Source: Jejudonia soesokkakensis
Lineage (GTDB): Bacteria; Bacteroidota; Bacteroidia; Flavobacteriales; Flavobacteriaceae
Assembly: GCF_042664795.1 (NCBI RefSeq)
Contig: NZ_JBHTBN010000001.1
Location: forward strand, 558,001 to 622,000
DNA: 64,000 bases
Reading direction: 5' to 3'
Shown here: piece by piece, positions 33,059 through 42,280 of the stretch
How the letters are laid out: each line of letters begins with the position of its first letter
Numbering within the stretch: position 1 is the first letter of the stretch
Position numbers and translations under genes: made by a program
The notes under the pieces: generated by a model
Seen by the model: the letters and a program-made list of their open reading frames with translations, nothing else
The model's database searches: none
Told to the model about the DNA's origin: nothing

Positions 33059-33217
33059 ATGAGTATATGGCGCGTATTGCTTTCTATTCTTTTTCCACCA
33101 CTTGCAGTTATCGATAAAGGGTGCGGGTCTATAATAATTGTTACAATTTTGACAGTTTGCGGATGGATTCCTGGTGTGATTGCAGCTTTAATAATTTTAA
33201 ATAATCCTAATAATTAA
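33059..33217 (+). CDS. YqaE/Pmp3-family small membrane protein
   Basis: 52-residue peptide read from the ATG at 33059. The sequence 'MSIWRVLLSILFPPLAVIDK' continues with 'GCGSIIIVTILTVCGWIPG' and 'VIAALIIL'. Two membrane segments separated by a short loop, 'LFPPLAV' and 'GWIPGVIAA' are the PMP3/YqaE signature. Members are small stress-related inner-membrane proteins linked to membrane potential in yeast. The lipoprotein gene follows 15 bp later. Confidence 0.88.
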   Translation: MSIWRVLLSILFPPLAVIDKGCGSIIIVTILTVCGWIPGVIAALIILNNPNN

Positions 33218-33232
33218 ATTAAAAACTCAATT

Positions 33233-33757
33233 ATGAAAATAGCACTAGTTTTAGTTTCGGCTTTTATGTTAGCAAATGGATGTAAAACACAACAACAAGT
33301 TTCTAATGAAACTTCTGAAACTTCAGAAAATACAGAACAAGAAAATACTATGGAGGATAATGTCATTATTACTTTAAATAAAAATAGTAGTTACGAAATT
33401 ATGAATGATGAATTTGGAAATTCATATATTAATAAAAAAGAGGGTGATATGTATGTTTTTGAATATAAAATAACTAAATCTGCTCCCGAAGGTGTTGCCG
33501 ACGGAATTTATTCTGAGAGTATCATGTTTCAATTTAAAGAAGATATGTTGCCATTATCACTTACAAATGAAGACCTGTCAAATGTTAATTTAGTAACCTC
33601 AAAATTATGTAAGTGTAGAGATGGAGGATTTTTTAAAGTTACGAATGGAAATCTTTCTGCATCCAAAACAGGAAATGATTTGGTTGTAGCCATAAATTTC
33701 AACGTTGAAGGTCTTAATCAAGAATTAAATGTTATCAATACTAGCGTTGAATTCTAA
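33233..33757 (+). CDS. lipoprotein of unknown function
   Basis: 174 residues. Signal peptide with lipobox (MKIALVLVSAFMLANGC, Cys17), then a low-complexity Ser/Thr/Glu linker (QQQVSNETSETSENTEQENT). The folded part (about 45-174) is beta-rich: 'VIITLNKNSSYEIMNDEFG', 'MYVFEYKITKSAPEGVADG', 'SKLCKCRDGGFFKV'. The CKC pair could bind metal or form a disulfide. I do not recognise the family. It is probably cotranscribed with the YqaE gene and ends at a very long palindromic terminator. Confidence 0.7.
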   Translation: MKIALVLVSAFMLANGCKTQQQVSNETSETSENTEQENTMEDNVIITLNKNSSYEIMNDEFGNSYINKKEGDMYVFEYKITKSAPEGVADGIYSESIMFQFKEDMLPLSLTNEDLSNVNLVTSKLCKCRDGGFFKVTNGNLSASKTGNDLVVAINFNVEGLNQELNVINTSVEF

Positions 33758-33761
33758 AGAG

Positions 33762-33812
33762 TATTCATATAAAAAAAGGGCTTCAAATTGAAGCCCTTTT
33801 TTTATATGAATA
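33762..33812. terminator. 51-bp perfect palindrome acting as bidirectional terminator
   Basis: A 25-bp arm (33762-33786) is exactly inverted at 33788-33812 around a single A. The core is AAAAAAAGGGCTTCAA/TTGAAGCCCTTTTTTT, so both strands carry a 7-T tract. The pairing continues into TATTCATAT/ATATGAATA flanks. It separates convergent genes. Confidence 0.85.
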
Positions 33813-33822
33813 TTACTTATAG

Positions 33823-36096
33823 TTATTGTATAGTAATTTTCTTTGTAGTTTGTTGATCTCCATTTGTAATTGTAACAAAATACATACCTGAGTTCAAGTT
33901 ACTATAGTCTATTCTTTCATTAAAATTAGAAGATGGATTGGTAAACACTTGCGTGTCGATAAGTCTTCCTCTAACATCGTACATTGAAATATTAACGTCT
34001 TTTCCGGTATTTGCAGAAAAAGAAACGTTAAATAATCCATCACTTGGATTAGGGTATATTGCTAAATCAGACATATTGAAATCATCTACTCCTAAAGACC
34101 CTGTCACAACAATATCTCTGTTGTTTACATCATAATAAATGTTTTCGCTTGCTCTAATCATAAAACGGCCTGTTGTTGTATTTACAGTAGGGACATTAAT
34201 TTCTTCAGAACCATCATTTGGAGTTCCAGAAACAATCACCCTATCAAAATTTTGGCCTCCATCTTCAGAAAATAATATATCAACAGTTGAGGTGTTTACA
34301 GGTGCAGCATCTGTTCCGGCAACATTCCAAGTTATAGTTTCAGTTGTTTGGGTTGTCCATACTGTACCAGTAGCATTTTGAGAAGTGACAACAAATGGGC
34401 CAGAATTTCCATCAACGCTTATTGAATTAATATCGCTAGATAAAGCTCCTCCTCCAACTTCATTATCTCTTACAGTAAGTCTGAACCTCATAATTCGTGT
34501 CACAGAAGGTAAACGTTCCCAGGTTGACCCTGAAGAACCATTTAAAACAATATTAAGACTTGGCATATATCTATCTGGGGAGGTTTGAGGATCAAACGAT
34601 CTAAAGTTAGGTCCTACAGTACTAGTTGATTGTGGTGGTGCTGGAGCTAACTGATTGTCGCGTTGTTCCCAGCAGTAGGTTAATGAGCTACTGTCTGAGT
34701 CTGTAGCACTACCTTCAAGAATAAATGGTGTAGAGCTCGGAATAGTATAATTAGGTCCTGCATCTGCAATAGGAGCTTCATTGTTTGTTGCGCTTGTAGT
34801 TGGGCATGAACTACTAGGTCCTGAAGAAACGTTGTTAAACATTTCAATCACGCTAATTCCAGTAAAGTAATCGTCACTAAAATTTTGAACATTCTCTGGT
34901 GGACAAATTCCTGCATAAGCCATTATGGTTGATCCACTCCCAGGCTCAAAAGCTGTTGATGCATTTCTATTTCCACCACCACAGCTACTTGCGTCTGAAT
35001 TAAAGGTGTGGTTTGCTCCATATTGATGCCCCATTTCATGAGCAACAAAATCTACATAAAAACCATCATTAACTGGTTGAGGTAATCCTGTAACACCTCT
35101 TGCTTTACCAGAAGTACAAGGAGATCTTAACTGAGCTACACCTCCGCCACCAGTACTAAAAACGTGACCAATGTCATAATTTGCAAATCCAATAACAGAA
35201 TTAATATTATTTTGATTTTCATCAAGCATAGTAAATCCACTGTTATTAGTATAAGGGTCTGTTCCTCCGTTTAAATAGATCAAATCGTCCGTGTTACTTA
35301 TAAGCACCATGGTTATAGCTACATCTCTTTCAAACAAACCGTTTACACGTGTCATTGCTGTGTTATATTCAGATAATACAGCAGCTCTTTTTTCTGCGTC
35401 TGTTGCACTTGAAGGTATCATTTGTCTATTTAAGTGATATTGCGCGTATTCTCCTGTACATGCAAGCGCCAATCTAAACGTACGAAGTTGTCCATCATCT
35501 GCATTTCTTAAACTTTCTAATTCATCTAGATCTAATAATGATGTGTCAACAGCTTCAGTTATTTCACAAACAGCTCTATCTTCTGGTTCACCCATTTCTG
35601 AACGAGAATACTGAATGTATTGTCTGTTATTTATAGTGTAAGGCTCAACATATACTGTAGGGTGATTACCAGATAGTATCATGGCATGGACACCATTTGT
35701 ACCTACACTTATGTGTGCGATTGCAGTAGGGTCTTTAATACCTTTTGCAACATAAGAGTTTATACCAGGATATCTAAGGCGTAAACCCTCACTTAATGTA
35801 GAAGTTTTAAATACTTTAAAGTCAGCTAAAGTACCATCAACTGAAGGTAAAGATATTGTTACATTTGAAGATCTATTTGTGCTTCGGTCAGGGGCATTTA
35901 AAAGAGTACGATTAAAAGCATCATGATTAAGTTCAAAAACATTAAAGTTTGTTGGTTCAGAATTTCGTGAGAGTAATTCTGAAGAAGATACACGGCTTTC
36001 AGAAACTTTTTTCCATGCCGTAGATTGTGCTTGTAAAGCAACAGTAGTTAAAAACACCGTAGCTAAAACACTAATTTTTTTTGCAATTGTATTCAT
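33823..36096 (-). CDS. T9SS-exported reprolysin-like (M12B-type) metallopeptidase
   Basis: 757 residues from the ATG at 36096 (a TTG two codons earlier is less likely). Signal peptide (MNTIAKKISVLATVFLTTVALQAQ), a propeptide-like region to about 195, then a metzincin catalytic domain with the extended zinc motif HExxHxxGxxH in 'VAHEMGHQYGANHTF'. A Met-turn candidate, 'STIMAYAGICPP', follows at suitable distance. Next come Ig/PKD-like beta domains ('PIADAGPNYTIPSSTPFIL', 'GTVWTTQTTETITWNVAGTD') and a C-terminal T9SS sorting domain ('LAIYPNPSDGLFNVSFS...TKKITIQ'). It is a secreted protease, probably for extracellular protein feeding. Confidence 0.92.
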   Translation of the reverse strand: MNTIAKKISVLATVFLTTVALQAQSTAWKKVSESRVSSSELLSRNSEPTNFNVFELNHDAFNRTLLNAPDRSTNRSSNVTISLPSVDGTLADFKVFKTSTLSEGLRLRYPGINSYVAKGIKDPTAIAHISVGTNGVHAMILSGNHPTVYVEPYTINNRQYIQYSRSEMGEPEDRAVCEITEAVDTSLLDLDELESLRNADDGQLRTFRLALACTGEYAQYHLNRQMIPSSATDAEKRAAVLSEYNTAMTRVNGLFERDVAITMVLISNTDDLIYLNGGTDPYTNNSGFTMLDENQNNINSVIGFANYDIGHVFSTGGGGVAQLRSPCTSGKARGVTGLPQPVNDGFYVDFVAHEMGHQYGANHTFNSDASSCGGGNRNASTAFEPGSGSTIMAYAGICPPENVQNFSDDYFTGISVIEMFNNVSSGPSSSCPTTSATNNEAPIADAGPNYTIPSSTPFILEGSATDSDSSSLTYCWEQRDNQLAPAPPQSTSTVGPNFRSFDPQTSPDRYMPSLNIVLNGSSGSTWERLPSVTRIMRFRLTVRDNEVGGGALSSDINSISVDGNSGPFVVTSQNATGTVWTTQTTETITWNVAGTDAAPVNTSTVDILFSEDGGQNFDRVIVSGTPNDGSEEINVPTVNTTTGRFMIRASENIYYDVNNRDIVVTGSLGVDDFNMSDLAIYPNPSDGLFNVSFSANTGKDVNISMYDVRGRLIDTQVFTNPSSNFNERIDYSNLNSGMYFVTITNGDQQTTKKITIQ

Positions 36097-36134
36097 ATTC
36101 AATATTTTTTTGGGTTTAATATTACTATAGTTTT

Positions 36135-36142
36135 CAAATATA
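36135..36142 (-). promoter_or_regulatory. candidate -7 box of the metallopeptidase gene
   Basis: TATATTTG on the minus strand fits TAnnTTTG exactly, 38 bp upstream of the start. No clear -33 TTG is present. Confidence 0.45.
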
Positions 36143-36223
36143 AAGGTTTATAATTATATTTTAATAAAAATTTAAGAAATTAAGTTTCAGAGGTCACATG
36201 TCTTCTTTTAAGCTACTTTAATG

Positions 36224-36231
36224 TAATTTTG
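36224..36231 (+). promoter_or_regulatory. candidate -7 box of lipB
   Basis: TAATTTTG fits TAnnTTTG exactly. It overlaps the most upstream TTG of the lipB frame (36229), so that TTG cannot be in the mRNA and translation must start further down. Confidence 0.5.
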
Positions 36232-36252
36232 CAGGTATTAAAATCATGCCAC

Positions 36253-36957
36253 TTGAATACAAAAATTTTATTTGAAGACCTAGGAAATAAAGACTACAAA
36301 GAAACTTGGGACTATCAAGAACAGCTTTTTAAAAATATTCTCGACACCAAAATTAAAAATCGAAGAGAAGAAACGCATCTTGAAACAAAAAACCATTTTC
36401 TTTTTGTTGAGCACCCTCATGTTTACACATTAGGAAAAAGTGGTGATTTTAGTAATCTTTTAATTTCTGAAGAATCCCTTGCTTCAATTGGGGCCACATT
36501 CTATAAAATTAATCGGGGTGGAGATATAACATATCACGGACCAGGACAAATTGTAGGATATCCTATACTAGATCTAGAGAATTTTTTTACAGACATTCAT
36601 AAATATCTTAGACTCTTAGAAGAAATGGTCATTCTTACATTAGCCGAATATGGCTTAAATGCAGAACGATCAAAAGGAGAAACGGGAGTTTGGTTAGATG
36701 TAGGTACTCCTTTTGCAAGAAAAATATGTGCTTTGGGCGTGCGTGCGAGTAGGTGGGTGACCATGCATGGCTTTGCCTTTAATGTAAATTCAGATTTGGG
36801 TTATTTTGATCATATGATTCCCTGCGGAATTAAAGGAAAATCTGTCACTTCTCTAAATGTTGAATTAGGTAAAACAAAAGTTTCAGAAGAGGAAGTAAAA
36901 GAAAAATTACTGAAACATTTTGCCAACCTGTTTAATGCTCAATTAGTCTCTGCCTAA
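36253..36957 (+). CDS. lipB: lipoyl(octanoyl) transferase
   Basis: 234 residues if started at the TTG at 36253, which gives '(M)NTKILFEDLGNKDYKETW' in register with the family N-terminus. No in-frame ATG is available there, and an upstream TTG overlaps the -7 box. Diagnostic motifs: 'KINRGGDITYHGPGQIVGYP', the catalytic Lys in 'RKICALGVRASRW' and Cys in 'HMIPCGIKGKSVTSL'. It transfers octanoate from ACP to lipoyl domains such as that of the E2 at 7230-8513. The 3' end overlaps the convergent lipoprotein gene by 4 bp. Confidence 0.93.
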   Translation: MNTKILFEDLGNKDYKETWDYQEQLFKNILDTKIKNRREETHLETKNHFLFVEHPHVYTLGKSGDFSNLLISEESLASIGATFYKINRGGDITYHGPGQIVGYPILDLENFFTDIHKYLRLLEEMVILTLAEYGLNAERSKGETGVWLDVGTPFARKICALGVRASRWVTMHGFAFNVNSDLGYFDHMIPCGIKGKSVTSLNVELGKTKVSEEEVKEKLLKHFANLFNAQLVSA

Positions 36958-39386
36958 TTGATGCTATAAAGAATAATCTCTTTTTCACTTCCAGTTGTAA
37001 GTAGTAACAACTGCGATTTTTTTGTTCCATTTTCTACACGAGCGCCAGTACTGCCATATACTGGAAAACCTTCTAGAAGTTGGCCGCTTTTATTATATAC
37101 AAATACTTTGTTTTCCTGAGTTTCAGTAACCGAAATATAACTAGTGCTATTCTCAATAAATATTCGTGGGTTGGTGTAAATTCCAAAAGGTAATTCAATA
37201 AGGTTCCCGTTGATACGTAAAAGATTATCATCAAGTGTTACTTTTAAACTTCCAGAGGTGGTAAACCAATAATTTGAGGACACATTCAATTTTTGAGACG
37301 CAACTTTTCCATTTTGGGAAATACTCTTCTTGCTGAAACCTTTCGTAATAACCACAAATGTATTACTCTCATTTGTTATAGGAACGTTTGAAAATTCAAA
37401 TTTTTCAGAAACTGAAACTCTAGATTTTCCAACCCTGCTCAAAATATTTAATGTTCCATTTTCTTCGGGAACAATAATGTAATCCTTATTGCCCATCCTA
37501 ATATGCTGCGGCGTTGCAACAATGGGAGAAGTTGCTTTTTTAAAGGTGAATCCGCTAACACTTTTTCCTTTACTGTCATACATATAGATTTCCTTGCCTT
37601 GAGTAATTACAAAACGATAATTTCGGTTGTTGTCGTAATCGAAAACAGCGAGGGGTTGAGTGACTTTATCCTTAAATTTAATTGGAAAGGGAGTTACTTC
37701 TTTTCCATTTCGATCGAGCACATAAAATGTGTTTGAGGTAGTAAAGGCTATTTGTTTTCTGCCATTTCGCAGTAAGTCAATTTCTTGCACAGTACCTAAA
37801 ATTGGACTTTCAAGTTTCTTGGTCCACAATTTTTTTCCGCTTGCAGTATATAAATGCAAACTATTGGTCACATCTTGGACAATAATATCCTTTTCGTTTG
37901 TACGATGATTGCTGAAAAATATGGGTTCTCCTAGAATTTCGTGTTCTAGCTGGATTGTTGCCTTTTCTGAAACGGTTCCCGAAATTTGTTTTTCGCTGGA
38001 AGCTTCACCAGCATAGATATTTATATGGGCAAAATCACGGTCATACGTAAATTGAAGTATGCCTAACGGATAATCGGGTAGTGAAACCGAAGCTATTTCT
38101 TCTTTAGTAGTAGAATTAAAAAAAGAAGCGATGCCTTTCGATATTTCCCCTTTCATTTTATAAATCTGAAGCGAATACCCACTGCTCAAATTAACAGTAG
38201 CTTCATTATAATATGATGTTTTGTGGATGCAATCATTGTTTTTGTACGCAATGATCATTTGATTTGCAATTTCTTCGGAAGTTGTAAAAACAAAGAAATT
38301 ATCCAGCTGGAAAGTAACAGGTGTTTCGGAAGTAATAAGTGGTGAAAAAATTGTTTTAAAAATACCAGGTTTTTCAAAATCATAGATAGTTGTTTCTCTA
38401 AAAGAGGTTCTTTCAGTTAAATACCTATTAACCCATTCCTGAGTCAACATAGGATCTATGCTTCGTAAAACAATAGCATTACCTTCTTTTAAAGAAATGT
38501 TTCCAATTTCCGAAATTGATTCAAGATCCAGTCTGGCAGTTTCCGAAGCACCATTAAATTGTTCAAAAGAAGACCGTATTTTTTCCCAATCACTAAACGT
38601 AAATGAAACTACACTTTTTGCGTCGGTTGGAATGATATTGGCCAACCCTGACTGTTGCGGATTTTGCCCTTTAAAAACATCAATGAATTGTGAAATTGTA
38701 TCACTGGCCATAGAAACTCCTGTCGCTCGAATGGCATCGGGAACAATGGTTGCATCTAGCACGGTCCAGGAAGAAAAATTAATTGCTGTCGAATCTGAAA
38801 GTGGTACGTGGTTGCTTTTTAATAGTACCGAAACTTCCCCTTCTTTTTTTAAATCGAACGCTTTTTTTAAAGTTTCATCCTTTTCTGTGTTCCCTTTTAA
38901 TATATCCTGAAGCACTTTCTGAGATGAAGACGCTATAAAAACACTGTCCTTAGTAGCAAAAAAAGCAATCTGATTAGCAGATGTAACCCGCTGAAGAGAA
39001 ATATCATCGTATGCAAGAGTTTCTACTTTTAGATCCTGAATTGAATCTGCAACAAACATGCCTTCCGTTTCCCGACTTATAAACGTGTATGCAGTGACAC
39101 TGTCATTTAAGGTATTGATGGCTAGCAAGCTCTTACTGTCTGGATGTAAATTATGTAGTAGAAGTGCATCTTCAGAGAAATACGAGTAAGGATTCGTAGT
39201 ACTGAATTTAGAAAGTAATCCGTTGTTTTTTATATCAGATTTAAAATTTTCAAAATGGTTGATTCTAAGCACAACCAAGGCGCCCTCTGGGATATAGTCA
39301 ATTAGTTCTCCTTTTTTAGTTTCCGAAGTACAACTCGAAACTAAAAAACTGATGATTAACAAATAGAGTAGATACACTGTTCTCAT
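36954..39386 (-). CDS. large lipoprotein with beta-propeller-like C-terminus
   Basis: 810 residues. Lipoprotein signal (MRTVYLLYLLIISFLVSSC, Cys19). Residues about 25-450 are a mixed domain ('YIPEGALVVLRINHFENF', 'LLAINTLNDSVTAY'). Residues about 480-800 contain repeated strand units of PQQ/WD-like type ('LYTASGKKLWTKKLESPIL', 'FYVLDRNGKEVTPFPIKF', 'YMYDSKGKSVSGF', 'FVYNKSGQLLEGFPVYG'). Such proteins occur beside rnhB in Flavobacteriaceae (from memory), but I know no function. It could be a surface scaffold. The rnhB gene ends 129 bp upstream. Confidence 0.72.
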   Translation of the reverse strand: MRTVYLLYLLIISFLVSSCTSETKKGELIDYIPEGALVVLRINHFENFKSDIKNNGLLSKFSTTNPYSYFSEDALLLHNLHPDSKSLLAINTLNDSVTAYTFISRETEGMFVADSIQDLKVETLAYDDISLQRVTSANQIAFFATKDSVFIASSSQKVLQDILKGNTEKDETLKKAFDLKKEGEVSVLLKSNHVPLSDSTAINFSSWTVLDATIVPDAIRATGVSMASDTISQFIDVFKGQNPQQSGLANIIPTDAKSVVSFTFSDWEKIRSSFEQFNGASETARLDLESISEIGNISLKEGNAIVLRSIDPMLTQEWVNRYLTERTSFRETTIYDFEKPGIFKTIFSPLITSETPVTFQLDNFFVFTTSEEIANQMIIAYKNNDCIHKTSYYNEATVNLSSGYSLQIYKMKGEISKGIASFFNSTTKEEIASVSLPDYPLGILQFTYDRDFAHINIYAGEASSEKQISGTVSEKATIQLEHEILGEPIFFSNHRTNEKDIIVQDVTNSLHLYTASGKKLWTKKLESPILGTVQEIDLLRNGRKQIAFTTSNTFYVLDRNGKEVTPFPIKFKDKVTQPLAVFDYDNNRNYRFVITQGKEIYMYDSKGKSVSGFTFKKATSPIVATPQHIRMGNKDYIIVPEENGTLNILSRVGKSRVSVSEKFEFSNVPITNESNTFVVITKGFSKKSISQNGKVASQKLNVSSNYWFTTSGSLKVTLDDNLLRINGNLIELPFGIYTNPRIFIENSTSYISVTETQENKVFVYNKSGQLLEGFPVYGSTGARVENGTKKSQLLLLTTGSEKEIILYSIN

Positions 39387-39515
39387 TAGAACAAAAATAC
39401 TAAGGAAGCTTTACAATGTTAGTGCAAAATGTAGAACTTTATTGATAGGTTTTCAACAAAAATCTCCTTTATTTTTTTCCTGAACACTTCTCTTAGAAGG
39501 AGAAGAAAAATCTTA

Positions 39516-40115
39516 TTATAAATTGAATTTAAGTTGACCAGGCAGCAGTCTAAAACTTTTTCGATGGTAAGGAGTCGGACCATATTTTTTAATAGCTGCA
39601 CGATGCTCATGGGTGGGATATCCTTTGTTCTGTTTCCAGTTATATGCTGGAAATTCTTCGTGAAGGGAAGCCATATAGATATCGCGATGGGTTTTGGCAA
39701 GTATAGAAGCTGCTGCAATATGTTGGTATTTTCCATCTCCTTTTACCACACATTCGTACGGAATTTTATAGAAGGGTTTAAATCGGTTGCCGTCAATAGC
39801 GATAAATTCTGGTTGCGGCTCTAATTGTTCAATAGCACGATGCATCCCGAGGATCGAAGCATTTAAAATATTGATCTGATCAATTTCGTCCATCATAACG
39901 TGGACTACGGCAAAGCTCAAGGCTTCAGTCTCTATAATGTCTTTAAGCGCAAGCCGTTTTTTTTCTGAAAGTTGTTTGCTGTCATTGAGCAACGGATGAC
40001 TAAAACCATCTGGTAAAAGTACCGCAGCAGCAGTGACTGGCCCTGAGAGACAACCGCGCCCGGCTTCGTCCGTTCCACATTCAAGTAAATCTGTATGTAT
40101 TTTTAATGGAAGCAT
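39516..40115 (-). CDS. rnhB: ribonuclease HII
   Basis: 199 residues, normal length. The catalytic acids are visible: D-E in 'ECGTDEAGRGCLSGPVTAAA', the Asp in 'FIAIDGNRF', and 'AASILAKTHRDIYM' with the conserved Ser/Lys/His region. 'LNDSKQLSEKKR' and 'NKGYPTHEHRAAI' complete the family pattern. It nicks RNA in RNA-DNA hybrids and removes misincorporated ribonucleotides. The 129-bp gap after it, before the large lipoprotein, contains no gene. Confidence 0.95.
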   Translation of the reverse strand: MLPLKIHTDLLECGTDEAGRGCLSGPVTAAAVLLPDGFSHPLLNDSKQLSEKKRLALKDIIETEALSFAVVHVMMDEIDQINILNASILGMHRAIEQLEPQPEFIAIDGNRFKPFYKIPYECVVKGDGKYQHIAAASILAKTHRDIYMASLHEEFPAYNWKQNKGYPTHEHRAAIKKYGPTPYHRKSFRLLPGQLKFNL

Positions 40116-40211
40116 TTTCAGAAGTAATTGCGGCTAAAGGTACTTTTAAAAATTAGAATATTATGTCTTTAGCAACGTTAGAACTATCTAGTATCTTTAG
40201 CTATAAAAAAG

Positions 40212-40219
40212 TACCTTTG
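40212..40219 (+). promoter_or_regulatory. candidate -7 box of the porin gene
   Basis: TACCTTTG fits TAnnTTTG exactly, 18 bp before the ATG at 40238. Only a weak TTTA lies near the -33 position. Confidence 0.5.
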
Positions 40220-40237
40220 TAGCTACAGTTTGTTTTT

Positions 40238-42208
40238 ATGAAAAAAACGTTTGCCTTATTTCTATTTCTTATTCTGGGAGCTGTTGCATTCGCCCAAGTT
40301 CCGTCAACGGTAAAAAAAGGAAATGAAGAATCTACAATAATTACACCCAATGAAAGGCGTGTTGATAGGAATGCGAGCACTTCAGTAACGAATAAAAGTG
40401 AAAAACCGCCCATTGAATTGTATAAGATAATATCTGCGGCAAGAGATACTACCTATCTGGATACAACGCTTTCAGTACAAAAAGAATACAAATTTAATTA
40501 TCTTAGAAAAGATAATTTTGAACTACTCACCTTTAATAATGTTGGACATACGTACAACACACTCGCGTATACTTTTGATACTCATAATCTGATGCCACTA
40601 TTTGGAGCACGAGCAAAGCATTTTAATTATGCGGAAGCAGAGGACATGCAGTATTTTAATGTGCCTACACCTCTTACCGAATTGTATTTTAAAACTGCAT
40701 TTGAACAGGGGCAACAATTGGATGCTTTTTTTACAATCAACACTTCAGAGCGATTTAATTTTTCTCTGGCTTACAAAGGAGTTCGTTCGCTGGGTAACTA
40801 CCAGAATAATTTGACGAGTTCTGGAAACCTTCGGTTTACAACAAATTACAACACCTTAAATAAAAGATATCGATTACGAGCACACCTTGCCGCACAGGAT
40901 ATGAGCAATGAAGAATATGGTGGTCTACAGGATAGTTCCATTCCATTATTTATCAGTGACAATACAGACTTTGAAGACAGAGGACGCCTGGAAGTCAACT
41001 TTGAAGATGCCGATAATAGATTGGAGGGCATACGATACTATCTGGATCAGGAGTATGATTTAATTTCAGCAATTAAAGATAGTACAAGCTATAATGTAGT
41101 AACCCTTGGAGCCGAATTGAGCTACCAGACGAAATTTTACGAGTACAACCAGACTAGTCCATTTGAAGGTTTTGGTGAATCGTATCAGGTTACGGGATTA
41201 AAAGATAAAGTGGAGCTCGATGATTTTGAGACTAAAGCCTATGCGCGCTTTAGCAATAATATTCTTGGAAGCATTTCTGGGTTTATAGGATATACCAATT
41301 ATAATTATGGGTATAATTCGGTTTTAATTCTAGATGAAGGCAGAATAAATAATCGTTTAAAGGGTAGCCAGGTGCAGGCAGGAGCTACCTATCAAAAAAA
41401 TTACAAAGGTTTTGAGCTTTTGGGCAAAGGAGCGATCAATGTTTCTGGTGATTTTGACGGCACCTATCTAAATGGTGCAGCATCTTATGCACTGGATGCC
41501 AATAACAGCGCTGAAGCTTCTATCACGGTACATTCTGTAGCGCCTCATTTCAATTTCTTACTCTACCAAAGTGATTATGTAAATTATAACTGGCAAAACA
41601 ATCTCGACAATGTCAAAACTCAGGAGCTAAAATTTAAGCTCACTTCAAAGAAATTACTAAATGCCACGGTAAGTTATACAGGAATTGATGATTATGTTTT
41701 TTTTGGACTTGCAGAAAACGATTCGACCCCATCACCACAACAGTCTCGTGAGCGCGTAGACTATTTAAAAGTCAAGGCTGAAAAAGAATTTACCTACGGA
41801 AAGTTCTCGTTAGCTAATACAGTTCTGTTTCAGCAGGCTTTGAGTGGAGAGGATGTGTTTAAAGTACCTCAAATTATAACGAGAAACACTTTGTATTATA
41901 CCGATGAGTTGTTTGACAAGGCGTTGTTTTTGCAGGCTGGGGTTAACTTTAAATATTTTACAAAATATGAAATGAATGCTTACGATCCTGTGTTGGCAGA
42001 GTTCTTTGTGCAGAATGAAACGGAGCTAGGCGGATTCCCTTTAGTAGATATTTTTCTTAATGCAAAAATCAAGCAAACCCGTATTTTCATAAAATACGAG
42101 CATATCAATTCGTTATTTGGGAATAGCAATCAATACTTTTCGGCTCCTGGCTATGCCTATAGAGATCCTGTGATACGCTTCGGGTTGGTTTGGAATTTCT
42201 TCCTATAA
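40238..42208 (+). CDS. putative porin (Porin_10 family)
   Basis: 656 residues with a signal peptide (MKKTFALFLFLILGAVAFAQ). The body is a long series of amphipathic strands with aromatic ends ('LYFKTAFEQGQQLDAFFTIN', 'SLAYKGVRSLGNYQNN', 'GFIGYTNYNYGYNSVL'), and the last strand closes '...RFGLVWNFFL'. 'YKFNYLRKDNFELLTFNNVG' near residue 85 matches the start of Porin_10 as found in Bacteroidota. It is an outer-membrane channel; the solute is unknown. A strong terminator follows. Confidence 0.86.
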   Translation: MKKTFALFLFLILGAVAFAQVPSTVKKGNEESTIITPNERRVDRNASTSVTNKSEKPPIELYKIISAARDTTYLDTTLSVQKEYKFNYLRKDNFELLTFNNVGHTYNTLAYTFDTHNLMPLFGARAKHFNYAEAEDMQYFNVPTPLTELYFKTAFEQGQQLDAFFTINTSERFNFSLAYKGVRSLGNYQNNLTSSGNLRFTTNYNTLNKRYRLRAHLAAQDMSNEEYGGLQDSSIPLFISDNTDFEDRGRLEVNFEDADNRLEGIRYYLDQEYDLISAIKDSTSYNVVTLGAELSYQTKFYEYNQTSPFEGFGESYQVTGLKDKVELDDFETKAYARFSNNILGSISGFIGYTNYNYGYNSVLILDEGRINNRLKGSQVQAGATYQKNYKGFELLGKGAINVSGDFDGTYLNGAASYALDANNSAEASITVHSVAPHFNFLLYQSDYVNYNWQNNLDNVKTQELKFKLTSKKLLNATVSYTGIDDYVFFGLAENDSTPSPQQSRERVDYLKVKAEKEFTYGKFSLANTVLFQQALSGEDVFKVPQIITRNTLYYTDELFDKALFLQAGVNFKYFTKYEMNAYDPVLAEFFVQNETELGGFPLVDIFLNAKIKQTRIFIKYEHINSLFGNSNQYFSAPGYAYRDPVIRFGLVWNFFL

Positions 42209-42233
42209 GATATAAGGTACCCACTAACAAAAA

Positions 42234-42253
42234 AACCGACCCTAAGGTCGGTT
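42234..42253. terminator. bidirectional intrinsic terminator
   Basis: AACCGACC-CTAA-GGTCGGTT with an A-run on the left. It lies between the convergent porin and acyl-CoA dehydrogenase genes. Confidence 0.85.
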
Positions 42254-42280
42254 GCTATATTTGTATAATTTCGTATGCTC

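Noticed and set aside
38458..38910. 150-codon plus-strand frame opposite the large lipoprotein gene
   Set aside because: The opposite strand has a lipobox protein with coherent domain structure; no start context or motif here.
39419..39736. 105-codon minus-strand frame overlapping the rnhB 3' half
   Set aside because: Overlaps the verified RNase HII coding region in another frame; low-complexity product.
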